Positions 46,094-57,364 of a stretch of DNA of 64,000 bases are shown here, in pieces. The stretch is from Balaenoptera acutorostrata. Taxonomy: Eukaryota; Chordata; Mammalia; Artiodactyla; Balaenopteridae. The stretch spans positions 57,963,613 through 58,027,612 of the forward strand of contig NC_080079.1 of assembly GCF_949987535.1 (NCBI RefSeq), written 5' to 3'. Positions within the stretch are counted from its first letter, which is position 1, and each line of letters opens with the position of its first letter. The translations under genes were made by a program, and so were the position numbers. The notes under the pieces are model-generated. The model had not been told where the DNA came from and did not search any database. It saw only the letters and a program-made list of their open reading frames with translations.

Positions 46094-46249
46094 CCTCTAG
46101 CAATGGCAGCAGAGAGCTGAGCTTTTTCCTTGTCCACCTAGTGCCAGGAAGCAGGACCCAAGGAGTAGGATTCTTAGTGCAGGGGAGGAGGGAGGGCTCC
46201 AGAGGGAGAGCCTGGACTTCCTGTAGAGAAGGGTAGGCGGGTGCTTAGG

Positions 46250-46460
46250 CAGTTATGGCAGGTGGTATACTGGGTTCACATGCTAGTTCTGCCTCTGTGA
46301 GGAGTTGGCAAGTTACTGCATCTCTTTCTGCCACAGTTTCTTTATCTGCGGAATGAGGATAATAATAGTACCTATCTCCTGAGGTTGTTGTGAGGGTTAA
46401 ATGAGTTGATGCATGCTAGAATAGTGCCTGGCACATAGTGAGTGCTCAGGAAATTGTGCA
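46250..46460 (+). mobile_element. MIR remnant
   Basis: Sense MIR over nearly its whole length: 'gagttggcaagttactgcat', 'gaatgaggataataatagta', 'ggttaaatgagttgatgcat', 'agtgcctggcacatagtgag'. Confidence 0.85.
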
Positions 46461-46869
46461 GGCTGATGATATTGTTGTTAGGAAAGATAAAAAGAGATGA
46501 GACGATACTGGTGCCCAAGTGAGCTGACACCATAACAAGCTCAGAGTCAGAAGCCTTGATTCTCACTTCGCAGATGATGCAGCTGACTTTCAGAGAATGA
46601 AAGCGACTTGCTCAAGAGCATGTCGCATGATTTGATGGACATGATTTGAACTCTGGTCCTCTGATCTGACTTGTGTTTCCTGGAAGCTTGAAATTAACTA
46701 ACCTAAAAGCCAGGTCTCTGTGATTCTTCAGGCATGATTGGAGTCACATCCAAAGCTATTTTAATGGCAAATGAACCTGAAGCTGAAGTGAACCACACAG
46801 AAGAAAAAAAGCCCCGTTTATATCACCTCTGATTTTTTTCCCTTGATCCATTGTTTCTTTTCCATCTTC

Positions 46870-47310
46870 AGTGCTTCTGCCTTAGTGTAACCCTCATCTG
46901 TCACCTGGACTCTATAGTCATCTCCTAACTGGTTTTCCTCCTCCTGGTCCTTCTCCCCTCCACACTTCTAGAAGGGTGGTCTTTCTAAACTGTACCCCCT
47001 CTCGAGGCTTCCAGTGTCTCCTCACCTCCTCTGAGACTGTCCAGACTGTTGAACTGTGTGCAATCAAACCCCAGTCTCCTCAGCTTCTTTTCCTGCTACT
47101 CTCCCAAGAGCAGGCTCTCTTTCTTTCTGCAACCAAAGCATTTGGAGCCTTCTACAGTACCACGCACTGTGTTATATTTTAACTGTTGTTTGCACTCAGT
47201 GGTTCCAGGAGACTGTGAATTCACTGATGGCAGAGATCATATCTGATCTGCTGGTGTCCCTCAGTGGCTGGTACAGCACCAGGTTAGGAAGTGTTGATGA
47301 ATGGAGCACA
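46870..47310 (+). mobile_element. L2 LINE remnant
   Basis: Sense L2 3' region: 'gtggtctttctaaactgtac', 'ggcttccagtgtctcctcac', 'gactgtgaattcactgatgg' and 'gctggtacagcaccagg'. Open frames of up to 112 codons here do not continue the L2 ORF in one frame. Confidence 0.65.
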
Positions 47311-47689
47311 TCATCCTTGGGCTCATTTAGGATACAGAGGTGGCCACTCCCTGAGTTTAGGGTCAAATGCAACTCTTCAGTGCATCATGAGTAGTATGAA
47401 AGGGATGGGAAGAAAATAAATGACCCTTACATACTATACTGATGTGCCAATTCTATATCTTTTAAGAACCCTAAGACATTGCAGCTTGGTCTATATAAGA
47501 GCTCTCTAGGCAACAAGCAAAACAAACAAAAAATTTAGCATTGCCAGAATTTATTGAGGTACTTTGTGGTGATATCAGCAACAGTTCAAGTGGGAAAGCT
47601 TAGGCAGGTCCCAGATGGCAGTGAGAAGCCAGAGCCCTGGGGTACTCTGAGGATTTCTCTGGGCATGCTGGGGTGCCCGCAGCAACCCA

Positions 47690-47912
47690 GCAATTCTGCT
47701 AACCAGACTACCTGGCTTCAATCCAAGCTTTGTTGCACTGGCTGTGTGACTTTGGACAACGTCCTCAGCCTCTCTGTGACAACTTACTTAGCTATAAAAT
47801 GGGGATAATAATAGCACCCCTCATAGTGTTATTGTGAGGTGTTAATATCTACAAAGTTCTCAGAAAAATGTCTGGCAAGTAGTAAGCGCTACACACGTGT
47901 TAGCTCTTATTA
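47690..47912 (+). mobile_element. MIR remnant
   Basis: Sense MIR: 'gctgtgtgactttggacaac', 'taaaatggggataataatag', 'gtctggcaagtagtaagcgc'. Confidence 0.85.
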
Positions 47913-48069
47913 CTGCCAACCCAGGAAGCTCAGAGCTGTTTTTCTGAAAACTGTGTACCATAAGATCAGATCTGTCCCCTGAGTGGACTAGTTCGTGGGT
48001 AAATGTGCCCCCTTTTCTCTGTCTATCCCTTGCCTCACCACCTTTGCTTCTCGTGGTGTAGTTGAGAGT

Positions 48070-48245
48070 GCTTTGGGTTCTAAGACAGGAGGGGACCTGA
48101 GCCCTGGATCCTGATTGTCGTCTATCAACTGTGTGAACTTGAGCAGTTCTTTCATCTCTTGGGGCCCAGGGTCTTCTGTTAAATGAGATGGTTGGACTAA
48201 GGTGATTGCTAAGGACCTTCCAGCTTGGGATTCTTTGATGCTTCA
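48070..48245 (+). mobile_element. MIR remnant
   Basis: Sense MIR core: 'gggttctaagacaggagggg', 'caactgtgtgaacttgagca', 'gttaaatgagatggttggac'. Confidence 0.7.
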
Positions 48246-48510
48246 GCTCTTCCCCCCACTGCTGCCTCGGAGCTGACCATTCATCAACCCCTTAAAGAGA
48301 GTGGCAGGGGGAGCCCCCATCTGCTGCGGCTGAGGGCGCCTCAAGAGCGCCAGGCTCCACATCACACCATAGAGATGTGATGCCAGATGCTCAGCCTGTG
48401 GGTCCTGCCTCCCAACCTGGGTTCTGCTGATGCAGAGGATCCAGGGGTTCCTAATGTGTTAGGTGATGATCACTTCTTGGGTGTCCAGTGTGGGATTGGG
48501 GGATCTTGTC

Positions 48511-48565
48511 CAGTTGCCAGTTAAGCAGCATTTCAGCAAGACTAATGTTGCTTAACTGGCAACTG
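48511..48565. repeat. Near-perfect hairpin, 22-pair stem
   Basis: CAGTTGCCAGTTAAGCA (48511-48527) pairs exactly with 48549-48565. One G48528:T48548 position follows (a G-U pair in sense RNA), then four more pairs (CATT with AATG). The loop is 11 nt, about 48533-48543. The rest of 48250-49280 is unassigned, with a weak MER5-like hint at 48400-48480. Confidence 0.9.
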
Positions 48566-49282
48566 ATGGCAGCCCATAGGAGGCTGAGACTGGCCTCTTG
48601 CTTGACGTGCGCTGCTCAGATGTATAGCACGGGGCTGGATGCACTGTAAATGTTCACTAAATATTTTTGAATAATGGTAATAAGCCAGTGGTAGGTTGTG
48701 GCTGCTGAGAAACCTAATGTCATCTCAGGCCGCATTAATAGAAGCATGTTTAGCAGAATGAGGGAGGTGGTAACCTCAGTGTTGCATGCTGTAGAGACCT
48801 TATCTGTCGAACTAAGTTTCATTTTGATTACCCACTAAGCCTCCATGAGAGCTGACCCTTGGCTTTTTTGCTACTGTATTGCCAATAAGAACATTGCACC
48901 TGTCAGATACCAGGCCTGCAATAAATCTGTTACCTGCCGGACAGGGGGAGATCTTGTTCTCCTTCAAGATTGCAAGGAGGGTTGTCGGCCTCATGAAAAG
49001 CAGCAGAAGGTAATTCGTGGATATCTAACCCACCTACACAGCAAACCCTGAGAATCTTCCCCAAATATCCGAATAATGCACATCTGTGTTTTCTCCTGCC
49101 TAGCTAGCATCCATTCCCCCTTTTAGTCACAGTATCCTGACTTTATTTTGGGAATCCCATTGAGGAGAACCCTATGGGACTTGTTGATTCCGTTGAGTAC
49201 AGCCTTGGTGGGACCATTTCTCAAGGAGCCCTGGGTTCCCCATCTCAGAGTGACACACAACTCGGGCTAGGTTTTTGCAGAG

Positions 49283-49460
49283 CGGTGGCTCTCACAGCAT
49301 GGATTCTGGACCAGCAGCCCCAGCCCTGCTTAGGAGCTTATTAGACATGCAAAATTCTGGAGTCCTACCTCAGAATCAGACACTCTGGGTGTAGAGCCCA
49401 GCAATCTGTGTTTTAGCAAGCCCTGCAGGGCGTTCTGATGTTAAAGTGGGTCTTATCGTT
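49283..49460 (+). mobile_element. MER5A-like hAT remnant
   Basis: Clear order: 'gtggctctcacagcatggat', 'gaccagcagccccagccctg', 'agacatgcaaaattctgg', 'agcaatctgtgttttagcaa', 'gccctgcagggcgttctgat'. Confidence 0.85.
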
Positions 49461-49575
49461 ATCTGAGGGTTGACTCTTGATTCCACCCAAACACTGAAAT
49501 CAGTTGGCACCGTTTTCCACTGGTGGGGAGTGGGGTGTAGGGCCTCGGGGGGTGTGACCCTCAAGACACTGCCCA

Positions 49576-49750
49576 AAGGCAGAAATAGAGACCCAGATGT
49601 GGAGGACAAACGTATGGACACCAAGGGGGGAAAGCGGTGGGGGGTGGTGGTAGTGGGATGAACTGGGAGATTGGGATTGACATACAGACACTGATGTGGA
49701 TAAAATGGATGACTAATAAGAACCTGCTGTATAAAAGATAAATTTAAAAA
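49576..49750 (+). mobile_element. Young L1, only the last 175 bp of 3' UTR
   Basis: Sense L1 3' end: G-rich tract (49624-49657), then 'gaactgggagattgggattg', 'taagaacctgctgtataaaa' and a short A-rich tail. A perfect 13-bp duplication, AAGACACTGCCCA, lies at 49563-49575 and 49751-49763. The 82-codon antisense frame across it is not a gene. Confidence 0.9.
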
Positions 49751-49764
49751 AAGACACTGCCCAG

Positions 49765-51005
49765 GGGTTTTTGCTCCTAAGATCTCTGGAACCTGACCTG
49801 TCAGGGACCCAAGTCTTCAGATTTTCTTCAATTCTATGAGCTTCCCATCTCCAAGTAAGTTCTTTAATTTCTTTCTTTTTAAAAAAAATTTGCTTCAGTT
49901 AGCTAGAGTCAATTTCTGTTTCTTAAAATCAAAGACCCCACTGACACTGGATGGGAAAGATTTGGTCAGATGACTCATGGGTCCCTTCCAGACTGGCACA
50001 TGTTGAATGAATGAGTCAATAAATGGCAGATTGATGGAATTGAACCAGATCTCCTCTAGTCTGAGCTCCAAGAGAAAGTAAAATTAGGGCAGGGAGAAAA
50101 AAAAAAAAAAAAGAAGATTAAGAGTGTGACTCAGTACAGATTCCAGCCAGAATCAGAAGGGTCTTGCCTAGACCAGGATTTTCGAACAAGCACTGGGAAA
50201 CCTGCCCCAGCGAGAGCTTCTTTGCTGACTGGCCGGTGACCTTAGGAAAGTCGTGTAACCTCCCTAGGTCCCATTTTTCTCTCTCTGAAGGAGAGGATTA
50301 TTCTGTGCTCTTTGCTCATCCCTCTTCTGTAGCTAAATTAAAATGCCTGTGTGACTAAGAGCAGCCTTGGGGAGGCCCACGTGGCTGCTGCCTGTTGGGC
50401 TGTGAGCGATTTGACGAAGCAGAGTCTCCATCTTGGTAACTGGGGCCAGATGCTTCAGCGCAGACCCTGCTGACTCATCAACAGCCCTGCCTTCCCGAGG
50501 GCTGGGCTGGGGTCAGCTCCGAGCTAGTACCATCTGCCTTCCCAGAAGCGCCCTGCTGGGGTGGTGCGGTTTAGTGTGGGCAGGAGGAATAGATATTTAG
50601 GGGGAGCACACAGGGGTTCTGAAGGATGGGGAGTTCTTGTAGCTGGTGTGAAAATTTATTGGAAGTGAGACTTTTCTAAGGAGAAATTGGATAAAGGAGT
50701 GTCTACACGTGGAATTCAGAAGGGTTGTGAAACACATACATTTGGAACTGGAAGTGTTCAAAAGCGCCAGTTCACAATGTTTTCGTGGCTGTTTGGGGGC
50801 CGTCTGGGGGCTGGAGAACCAACCAAAGTCAGGAACCTGACAGCACTGGGGTTTGGAAGGATGGGCTAACAGCTCTCCTATCTTTGTGCCCTTTGGTGCT
50901 CTGTCTGCCTCTCTCACCTTCTCTTTGCCTCTCTGTCATTCTTCCTGGTCTCCCAGTCTTCTGGTTTCAGCTTCTTGTTTCTGCGTGCTGCCTTCTCTGC
51001 AAGAA
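49765..51005. other. Mostly unassigned sequence
   Basis: An A run of about 17 (50096-50112) stands without a recognisable SINE body. A weak MIR core may lie at 50225-50310 ('ggtgaccttaggaaagtcgt'). No exon is supported. Confidence 0.4.
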
Positions 51006-51009
51006 CCCA

Positions 51010-51330
51010 TTTTGGTTGCAAATGACTGACACCCAATCATAACAACTTGGGGACACAGAGAGGCTTTATTGGCTCTTGGAATCAAGTCCTAAATTTGAAC
51101 GACCAAATCTTCCAAAGGGGAGGATGCAGCTAGACTCCAGGAATGGCTGGAACCAGGGCTTGAATCTGCTGGCAGTCTCATCTTTGCTTTTCTCTGTGTG
51201 ATGGTTTCACTGTCTCTCAACACTGACTAGCTTCTGCCACCTTGTGCATGGGAAATATGGCTGCCAACAGGGCCCTTGGCTCATCTTTTGCAGTTCCCAC
51301 TACTGGAGAGGGGCTGGCTTTTACTTTCTG
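51010..51330. mobile_element. Unclassified old repeat, copy 1
   Basis: The pattern 'gaggctttattggctcttgg' ... 'aggaatggctggaaccag' ... 'gctgccaacaggg' resembles the element at 57560-57880. I cannot name the family. Confidence 0.35.
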
Positions 51331-51389
51331 GATCCCAAGTTGAATTAAATAGGAAACTCAACTGACTAAAAATCATAGCTTAAAATCAT

Positions 51390-51505
51390 GACTGTCATAG
51401 CTCTGCCAGTGACTACTGTGTGACCTTGCAAAATTTACTTTGCCTCTCTGAACAGCAGTTTTCTCATCTGAGAAATGGGGATGAACACAGTTCCCAGATC
51501 AGAGG
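51390..51505 (+). mobile_element. MIR remnant, first of two in tandem
   Basis: Sense MIR core: 'actgtgtgaccttgcaaaat', 'tttgcctctctgaacagcag', 'tctgagaaatggggatgaac'. Confidence 0.8.
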
Positions 51506-51514
51506 CAGTTATCG

Positions 51515-51725
51515 CCTAGTAGTTGGGAGTAGAGAGGCTCTGGGGCCAGACTGCCCTGCTCCAATCCTAGTTTTCCTACTTAGAAGCGGTGTGACCTTGG
51601 GCTGGTCCCTCAACCTCTGGGTGCCCTAGCTTCCTCATCTCTAAATAGGGACAATAATAGCACTTACTCGTGGGGGTGTTTGAGGATTAAATGAGTTCAT
51701 GCACCTAAAGAATGTAGAGTAATGA
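51515..51725 (+). mobile_element. MIR remnant, second of two in tandem
   Basis: A nearly complete sense MIR: 'gaggctctggggccagactg', 'agcggtgtgaccttgggctg', 'aaatagggacaataatagca', 'ggattaaatgagttcatgca'. Confidence 0.88.
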
Positions 51726-52014
51726 GTGCATCTCCCAAGCCATCAGTGCTGCCATCTGTTCCTTGCTGCCTCCCTCCCTAGCTCTTGATGACATTTTTGC
51801 AGGGTCTCTCCATGGCTGCTGCTTAAGTAGAATAGACGGTGACTGGTGAGCCATCCTCTCCTCCGCTGGTTGCCACTCTACTCCTTTCTCTGCTACTCAA
51901 GAACATGAGTAAGAACCGAGATGTTCTTACAGGAATAAATTTGAATCGCTTCTAATTTACATTTTAAAAGTAATCATTCTTGAGCCTTGGTTCCCTGTTA
52001 TTAATGGATTGCTT

Positions 52015-52205
52015 TTAAGGATGGATTCTGAGCGCTGTGTCAAGTGCTCCACATCCGTTATTTAATTTAATTGTCACAACAACACGGCAAGGCAAGTGTT
52101 CTTAACCCACTTTTACAGATTCAGAAAATGCACCTCAGAGAAGAACAGTAACTTGCGAGAGGTCACACGTCTGGCTTATGGAGAAGCTGAGATTCAAACC
52201 TCCTT
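52015..52205 (-). mobile_element. MIR remnant
   Basis: Antisense MIR: 'ttctgagcgctgtgtcaagt', 'tttaattgtcacaacaacac', 'aacccacttttacagattca', 'cttgcgagaggtcacacgtc'. Confidence 0.8.
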
Positions 52206-53475
52206 GTCCAGCTCCAAAGCCCACGCGTATGCTCACCTCCTGTCTTAGAGGCACCTTGTGCTGGAGGCTGAGCCAGACCCTCCCATCTGCCTGTCTCTCC
52301 TCTCTACTCTGAGTCTCAGTCCTTGTTTGCGCATAAGCTGATCCTCTGCTGGCTGGGGTTTCGTCTTGTTCACCTTTGCGCTCCTTTGGCCTGACAGCTT
52401 TCCCCAACTAGATGATAGACTTTGCATGCCGTGCGTTGTGCCTTCAATCTCCATCCCCCTCACATCCCTCCCAGAGGTCAGGGGACAGGGCAAGGGCTCT
52501 GAAAAAGCCCCCTGACTCTGGAGACTTGGGTGGAGGAGGCAGATGAAAAGGAGCGTGTCGGTCCCGCTCCCCTCCAGGCGATGGCGCCAGTCTGCAGGCC
52601 AGGCCTGGTCCCGGAGCCGCTGTCCCCGGCTTGGAGGGGGCAGCACAGCCCCAAGCCGCCTCAGAGCCCCCATCTGGAGAAGCAGCAGCTATTGGCATTA
52701 TCTGTGGGATGAGCGGCAAGGAGAGAGACCCAGGGGAGCAGCAAGACAGTAGCATGGAGTGCGACCATTCGTGAGCCCCGCCCTAAAGAGCAGCGAGGGC
52801 TCAGGGCTCCTGCTTTCTTGGGGGCATCCAGGATGGCTGTGCAGCCCCAGGCCTGCAGTACTCGGGGAGCTGGGCCGCTCTGGCCTGGGCGTCAGGACTT
52901 TTCTAAGCCTGAGATGCTCTGAGCACAGCCTGCACCCTGAACGCGGATAGTAAGAAGTAATAACTGAGGCATATCCCAGCCCGGGGCTGGGGATGTGCAG
53001 GGGGTGGGATGGGGAGAGGACCCTTGGACCCAGGCCCCCAATCACAAAGGGCCACAGATTAGGCTTGAGACATAATCTCCAAATCAGAGCATGTGTACGA
53101 TGAGGGAGCTCCCCTGACAGGGTACATGACAGGCCAAAACAAGTCCAGTTGTTAAATATGAACTCTTAACGATGGGCCATCATTTTTGTAAGGCAGTTAT
53201 CACGTGTCCTCATGTTTGTGCATGCCAGGGGCCTCAGGATGGAAGAGGCCTGGGCCTCCACCCGCCTCTCAGAGCCCAGGGCGCTCAGTGTCCCCTGCCC
53301 CGCCTTCGTTCTGGACAGGCAAACCCGAGGCCCTGGGCCCTTGCCCGACTGGTCTTCCCTCACATGGCAGGAGGGAACTATGTAACTCCAAGTTCCCCTG
53401 TATCTCTATTTCCTTAAAAAATAAAATGCAGAACCCTTCTCAGAGATGTGGGGCTTCTGAGAGTCACCTAAGTTA
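52206..53475. other. Unassigned GC-rich sequence
   Basis: GC-rich, with overlapping frames on both strands up to 142 codons and no domain. CpG is moderate at 52550-52640 but too short and sparse for a CpG island. No splice-bounded exon is evident. Confidence 0.4.
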
Positions 53476-53477
53476 CA

Positions 53478-53720
53478 ACTACTACTCATCTATTCACTCA
53501 TTCGGGAATGACTGGTCACTGCCATGTGCCAGGCCCCCTGTCAGGGGCTGAACCCGACAGATACTGCTTCAGTGGGATCTGAGGTTTAGTGGGGGAAACA
53601 GACAATTGAGAAGGCAATCGCCACACGGTATGAGAAGTGCTCCAATGGGGGAAGTACACATGGAATATCAAGGAGAGCTTCCTGGAGGAAGAGGCACCTA
53701 AGGTGAGGGGAAACGAGCCA
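53478..53720 (-). mobile_element. L2 3'-end remnant
   Basis: Antisense L2: 'actcattcgggaatgactgg', 'ccatgtgccaggccccctgt', 'tttagtgggggaaacagaca', 'gagaagtgctcca'. Confidence 0.7.
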
Positions 53721-54690
53721 GGCTTGAGAAGTGAGGGGTGGAGTTGGACACAGGACTTCAGAGCCTCCTTGTTTAGCTGGGGCAAGGCCTGCCTCTTTCT
53801 CCGCCCTTCTTGGCCACTCTCATTGCAGGGACCCATGACCTGGGGTGGCAGGAAGTCTATTTCCATCTGTCCATGTCACTGCAGTGTCTTGTGCGGAAGG
53901 GTCAAGAATCTTATAAAAGCTGTCAGCCCTCTCCACAGGAAAAATACATCCGTATGAGTCCACCCCCAGCTCGGTGCACACTGCAGGGTTCCTCGATGCA
54001 CAGAGAAGCCTGGAGAGGACCCGCGGATAGAGGCGGAAGAGGTGGTGCCTCGCGCTCCACTTTGGGAAGCGCCTCCCATTCTGAGCCGCCCGCCTACCGG
54101 CTCCAGTGACTCTGACACCGAGGGTCCTTTCTGCTGCCTCCCTTGTATGGACAGGGTGGGGAGGGGCTGGAGGTGCCTGGCTTCTCTCCTTGCTGCCCTG
54201 GCACGGCTCTGCTGGGTGGGCCTCCTCCCCAGGGATTCACATGTTTTTGGTGAAGACAGGCCCCCTTCTTGGCCCCCAGTAAGCACCCACAGGATGCCTG
54301 GTGAAACACCATTTGCCAAATGCAATGGGCCCCACCGGGGCTGGCACGACTGGGTGAGCTGTGCCTGGCTGGGCCGCCTCCCTGCTTCTTCATCTGGGGA
54401 CTCAGCAGGACAGGTTCCGCGCTCACATCTCCGGGCCACTGTGGGCTGGGGCTTGCTCTCTTTTGTCCTGCTGTTTGTTCAAGGGCCCTGCAGCAAGTCC
54501 TGGCAGAGTGCTGAGGATGACGACGGGTCTTAATAGCAGAGATTCATGATCATCACACCAGGCCAGCATCTCATCCTCTGAGGCTCTGTGTCCCAGACCA
54601 GAGGGCAGAGAGAGGCAGCACCTTGGAGCAGAAGAAGTCTCAGGGCTCAGCGTGAGAAGGCTGTGGTGCTGGCCTTGCTATGCTGCTACT
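53721..54690. other. Unassigned GC-rich sequence
   Basis: Frames up to 187 codons (53876-54439, minus) and 163 codons (54042-54533, plus) overlap in opposite orientation. Both follow the local GC bias, and neither has a recognisable domain. A short CpG-denser patch lies at 54015-54100. Confidence 0.4.
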
Positions 54691-54800
54691 ATCCGCTGGG
54701 TTTGGAAAAAGTCCTTCAAGCACCGTATGAACCTTAGTTTCCCCTTGTATAACAAAAGGCTAACATTCACCATGACTTGGGGACGCTATGAAGGTAGGAG

Positions 54801-54873
54801 ATAATAATAGCTACCAGTAATAACAATAGCTGCCAGTAATAACAATAGCTACCAGTAATAACGATAGCTACCA
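54801..54873. repeat. 19-bp minisatellite, about 3.8 units
   Basis: The unit is TAATAACAATAGCTACCAG, with copies at about 54801-54817 (short), 54818-54836, 54837-54855 and 54856-54873 and a few substitutions. The last unit runs into an antisense MIR-like sequence, and the unit itself looks like the edge of that MIR ('aataatagctacca'). Confidence 0.9.
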
Positions 54874-54960
54874 CTTATCAATGCTCGCCATGCCAGCTTC
54901 CATGCTCAGGACTTTCCATACATGAACCATGCACGTGGGTTATATGTGTGAGCCTTTGAG
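54856..54960 (-). mobile_element. MIR-like remnant
   Basis: Antisense edge 'gatagctaccacttatcaat' then 'tccatgctcaggactttcca'. Only the left part is recognisable. Confidence 0.45.
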
Positions 54961-55680
54961 AGCCATCTACATATGGAAGAGCACGTGGCTACTGAGGGGA
55001 GGGGACGAACGCTGTCATGGGCTCCCCAGACCTAGGTGAGCCCCAAAGCAACCTCAGGCCTCCTGTGCAAACCTGGACTGAGTTCATGTCCTCTCTGGTC
55101 CTCAGTGTTTGTCAGTGAGGAGGCTGGGCTAGACCACCCCTAAGGGTCCATCCAGCGAAACAGTCTGCAGAGATGCAGAGGGCAGAGAAGAAAAGGAAGA
55201 GAGCAAGGTTAGTGATGATGGGGGAAGATGGGGACCTGGTCCGAGATCTGACACCCTAAGGGACCCAAATCCCACTGATCCTCTTCAGCAATGATTCTCA
55301 GCCCCAAGGAGAGTGTGGTCCTTAGTGGCAGTGACTCAAAATCACTGAGGGCCTTTTGCAAACGAGCACACTCTCCGCCACTCGATGGTGGGGATGCTTC
55401 TTCTTGGGGGGTCAGCTGCAGGTATCACAAACAATAAAGGTGGACTCCGGCCCCAGGCTCTGTGAACGTCCTGGAAGGACCCTTAAATCTAATCGAAAAC
55501 CTTACTGAACACCTTGCCTGCCCAAACCTAGGTCTGGTGACCATTGTTCACTGTTTGCAATGTTATTAATGTTCACAAAATGCCCTGCAATCCTCCCCAC
55601 CCACAATTTCATCCATCTTCCTTCTTTTTGCAATATTTCCCATCTCCTGCCCTTCTCCCCGACCCAAGGCAAGTAAAAAT
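54961..55680. other. Unassigned sequence with possible MER5-like trace
   Basis: At 55285-55500 'gcaatgattctcagcccc' and 'ggctctgtgaacgtcctgg' hint at a decayed MER5-type element. The rest shows nothing recognisable. Confidence 0.35.
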
Positions 55681-55681
55681 A

Positions 55682-55872
55682 AGAGCCTTCATTTAACGAG
55701 CACCCACTGTGCGCCAGTCACCGTGTTAAGTGTGCATCGTCTCATTGAAGGGCTCTGTGAGGCTGTGTCATCATCATCACAGTAATCTGAGGCACAGGAA
55801 GTTTAAGCAGCTGGTCTGAGGTCACGCTTAAGGAGTGGCAGAGCCCGGATGCAAAGCCAGGGCTGTAAGACT
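55682..55872 (-). mobile_element. MIR remnant
   Basis: Antisense MIR: 'aacgagcacccactgtgcgc', 'agtcaccgtgttaagtgtgc', 'aatctgaggcacaggaagtt', 'gtggcagagcccggatgcaa'. Confidence 0.82.
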
Positions 55873-56922
55873 CTATTGGAGAGAATTTTTTTTGGCTCTT
55901 ACTGTCCCTTGTGTTGATCTGACATGGCCAGTGTTCTGCTTCTGACTTAAGGTTGGTGGTGATGTCTTCCCCAGGAGACTGGACGGTCCACGTTTTGTTC
56001 CTCCTGCTCCTGCCCTTCTGCCTAATAAAGCTGGGGGAACCCAAATGTCCCCAAGAGAACCGCAGGCAAGTCAAATGCTTGTGGCCTCCACCTTTGGCTC
56101 AGGGCCAGCCCCTCCCAGGCACAGCAGGACTCAGACTTTGGGATGAAGGAGACTGAGAACAGTGGGTGGAAATGGACGTGTTTCTTCCTGGGTGTTGGGG
56201 AGGACTGAGGAGGAAAGGTAGGAGGGGAAGGAGCGGGTCCTCCGAGCATCAGGCTAGCTCAGCCAGCTTGTCTGTGTCTTCTCCAGGCCCATAATGATGG
56301 CCCTGTGCCTGTCAGACAAGAGAGAGGCCCAGCGACACCCAGGGAGCAGGTGTTCCTGGTGCCATGGAGGAGTCGTTACCTTCCGTTTGGGGTCCTTCCT
56401 ATCTTGCTCAAGACTCACTCTCCCTGTCTTTTAGGAAAGGAGTGATAACCCATTCACAGTACAGAACAAATGGCAGTCAATGCCTAACAGCTCGCTGCTC
56501 CCCAGGGGTGGTGAGGGGCAAGGCGGGAGTTGCATTTCAACTCTAAAGTTAGGGGAATGGCCTCCATGGGTGGACTATCAAGTGTCAGTGAGTGGCTTGG
56601 GGGAGGGTTATTCTGAGGCTGAATGCGGATGCTGCCGATGTTCTCAAAATATGTTTATTTAGCGTTTAGGTTTAATTTACAAATGCCTACCTTCAGGCCC
56701 AGACTCAATGGATTCTCACCAGACTCTCCCAGTCTCCTTGATCACTGACTTCTGGTATCCCTGTGCTCTGGAAACCCCTCCCTGGCTCCTCCCCGGGCGT
56801 CTCCACTAGCAAGTAGGATCCCCATCCAAATCTCCATTGTTGGGGGCTTGGTTCTGGGGGCCACCCAGTCTGAGATCCCAGGCCCGATGGGGACAGAGGG
56901 GTGTGACTTGGGGAGACCATGA
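55873..56922. other. Unassigned sequence
   Basis: No exon, RNA gene or repeat could be supported. Confidence 0.4.
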
Positions 56923-56936
56923 CCACTGCCCTTTCT

Positions 56937-57243
56937 TTTTTTCTTTTTTTTTTTTTAAATTAATTAATTAATTTATTTTTGGCTGTGTTGGGTCTTCGTT
57001 TCTGTGCGAGGGCTTTCTCCAGTTGCGGCAAGTGGGGGCCACTCTTCATCGCGGTGCACGGGCCTCTCACTATCGTGGCCTCTCCCGTTGCAGAGCACAA
57101 GCTCCAGACGCGCAGGCTCAATAGTTGTGGCTCATGGGCTTAGTTGCTCCGCGGTATGTGGGATCTTCCCAGACCAGGGCTCAAACCCGTGTCCCCTGCA
57201 TTGGCAGGCAGATTCTTAACCACTGCGCCACCAGGGAAGCCCC
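56937..57243 (-). mobile_element. CHR-type SINE, full length
   Basis: Antisense copy with tail (TTAA)n at the left and head 'ccaccagggaagcccc' at the right. The B-box site reads GGTTTGAGCCC. Flanks are CCACTGCCCTTTCT (56923-56936) and CCACTTCCCTTTCT (57244-57257), 13 of 14. Confidence 0.93.
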
Positions 57244-57364
57244 CCACTTCCCTTTCTGATGTCAGCCCCAAAGCCTTGGTTGCATCCCTAGTATGTTGTC
57301 TGTAGTACGGACCGCACCTCCAGGTCATCAGAACACCTTCTGCTTGGCCATCCACACAGGCAGT

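Larger units (their letters stand above)
45123..46245. other. Unassigned sequence with a (GT)n tract and G-rich block
   Basis: No gene seen. (GT)13 occurs at 45629-45654. A G-rich block at 45722-45750 ('ccccggggtaggcggggggg') could form a G-quadruplex. A candidate CTCF site is listed separately. Confidence 0.45.

Noticed and set aside
54015..54110. Possible CpG island
   Set aside because: CpGs are enriched only over about 100 bp, well short of a usual island, with no promoter or exon nearby.
53876..54533. Opposed open frames of 187 and 163 codons
   Set aside because: Both follow GC composition, overlap in opposite directions and resemble no known family.
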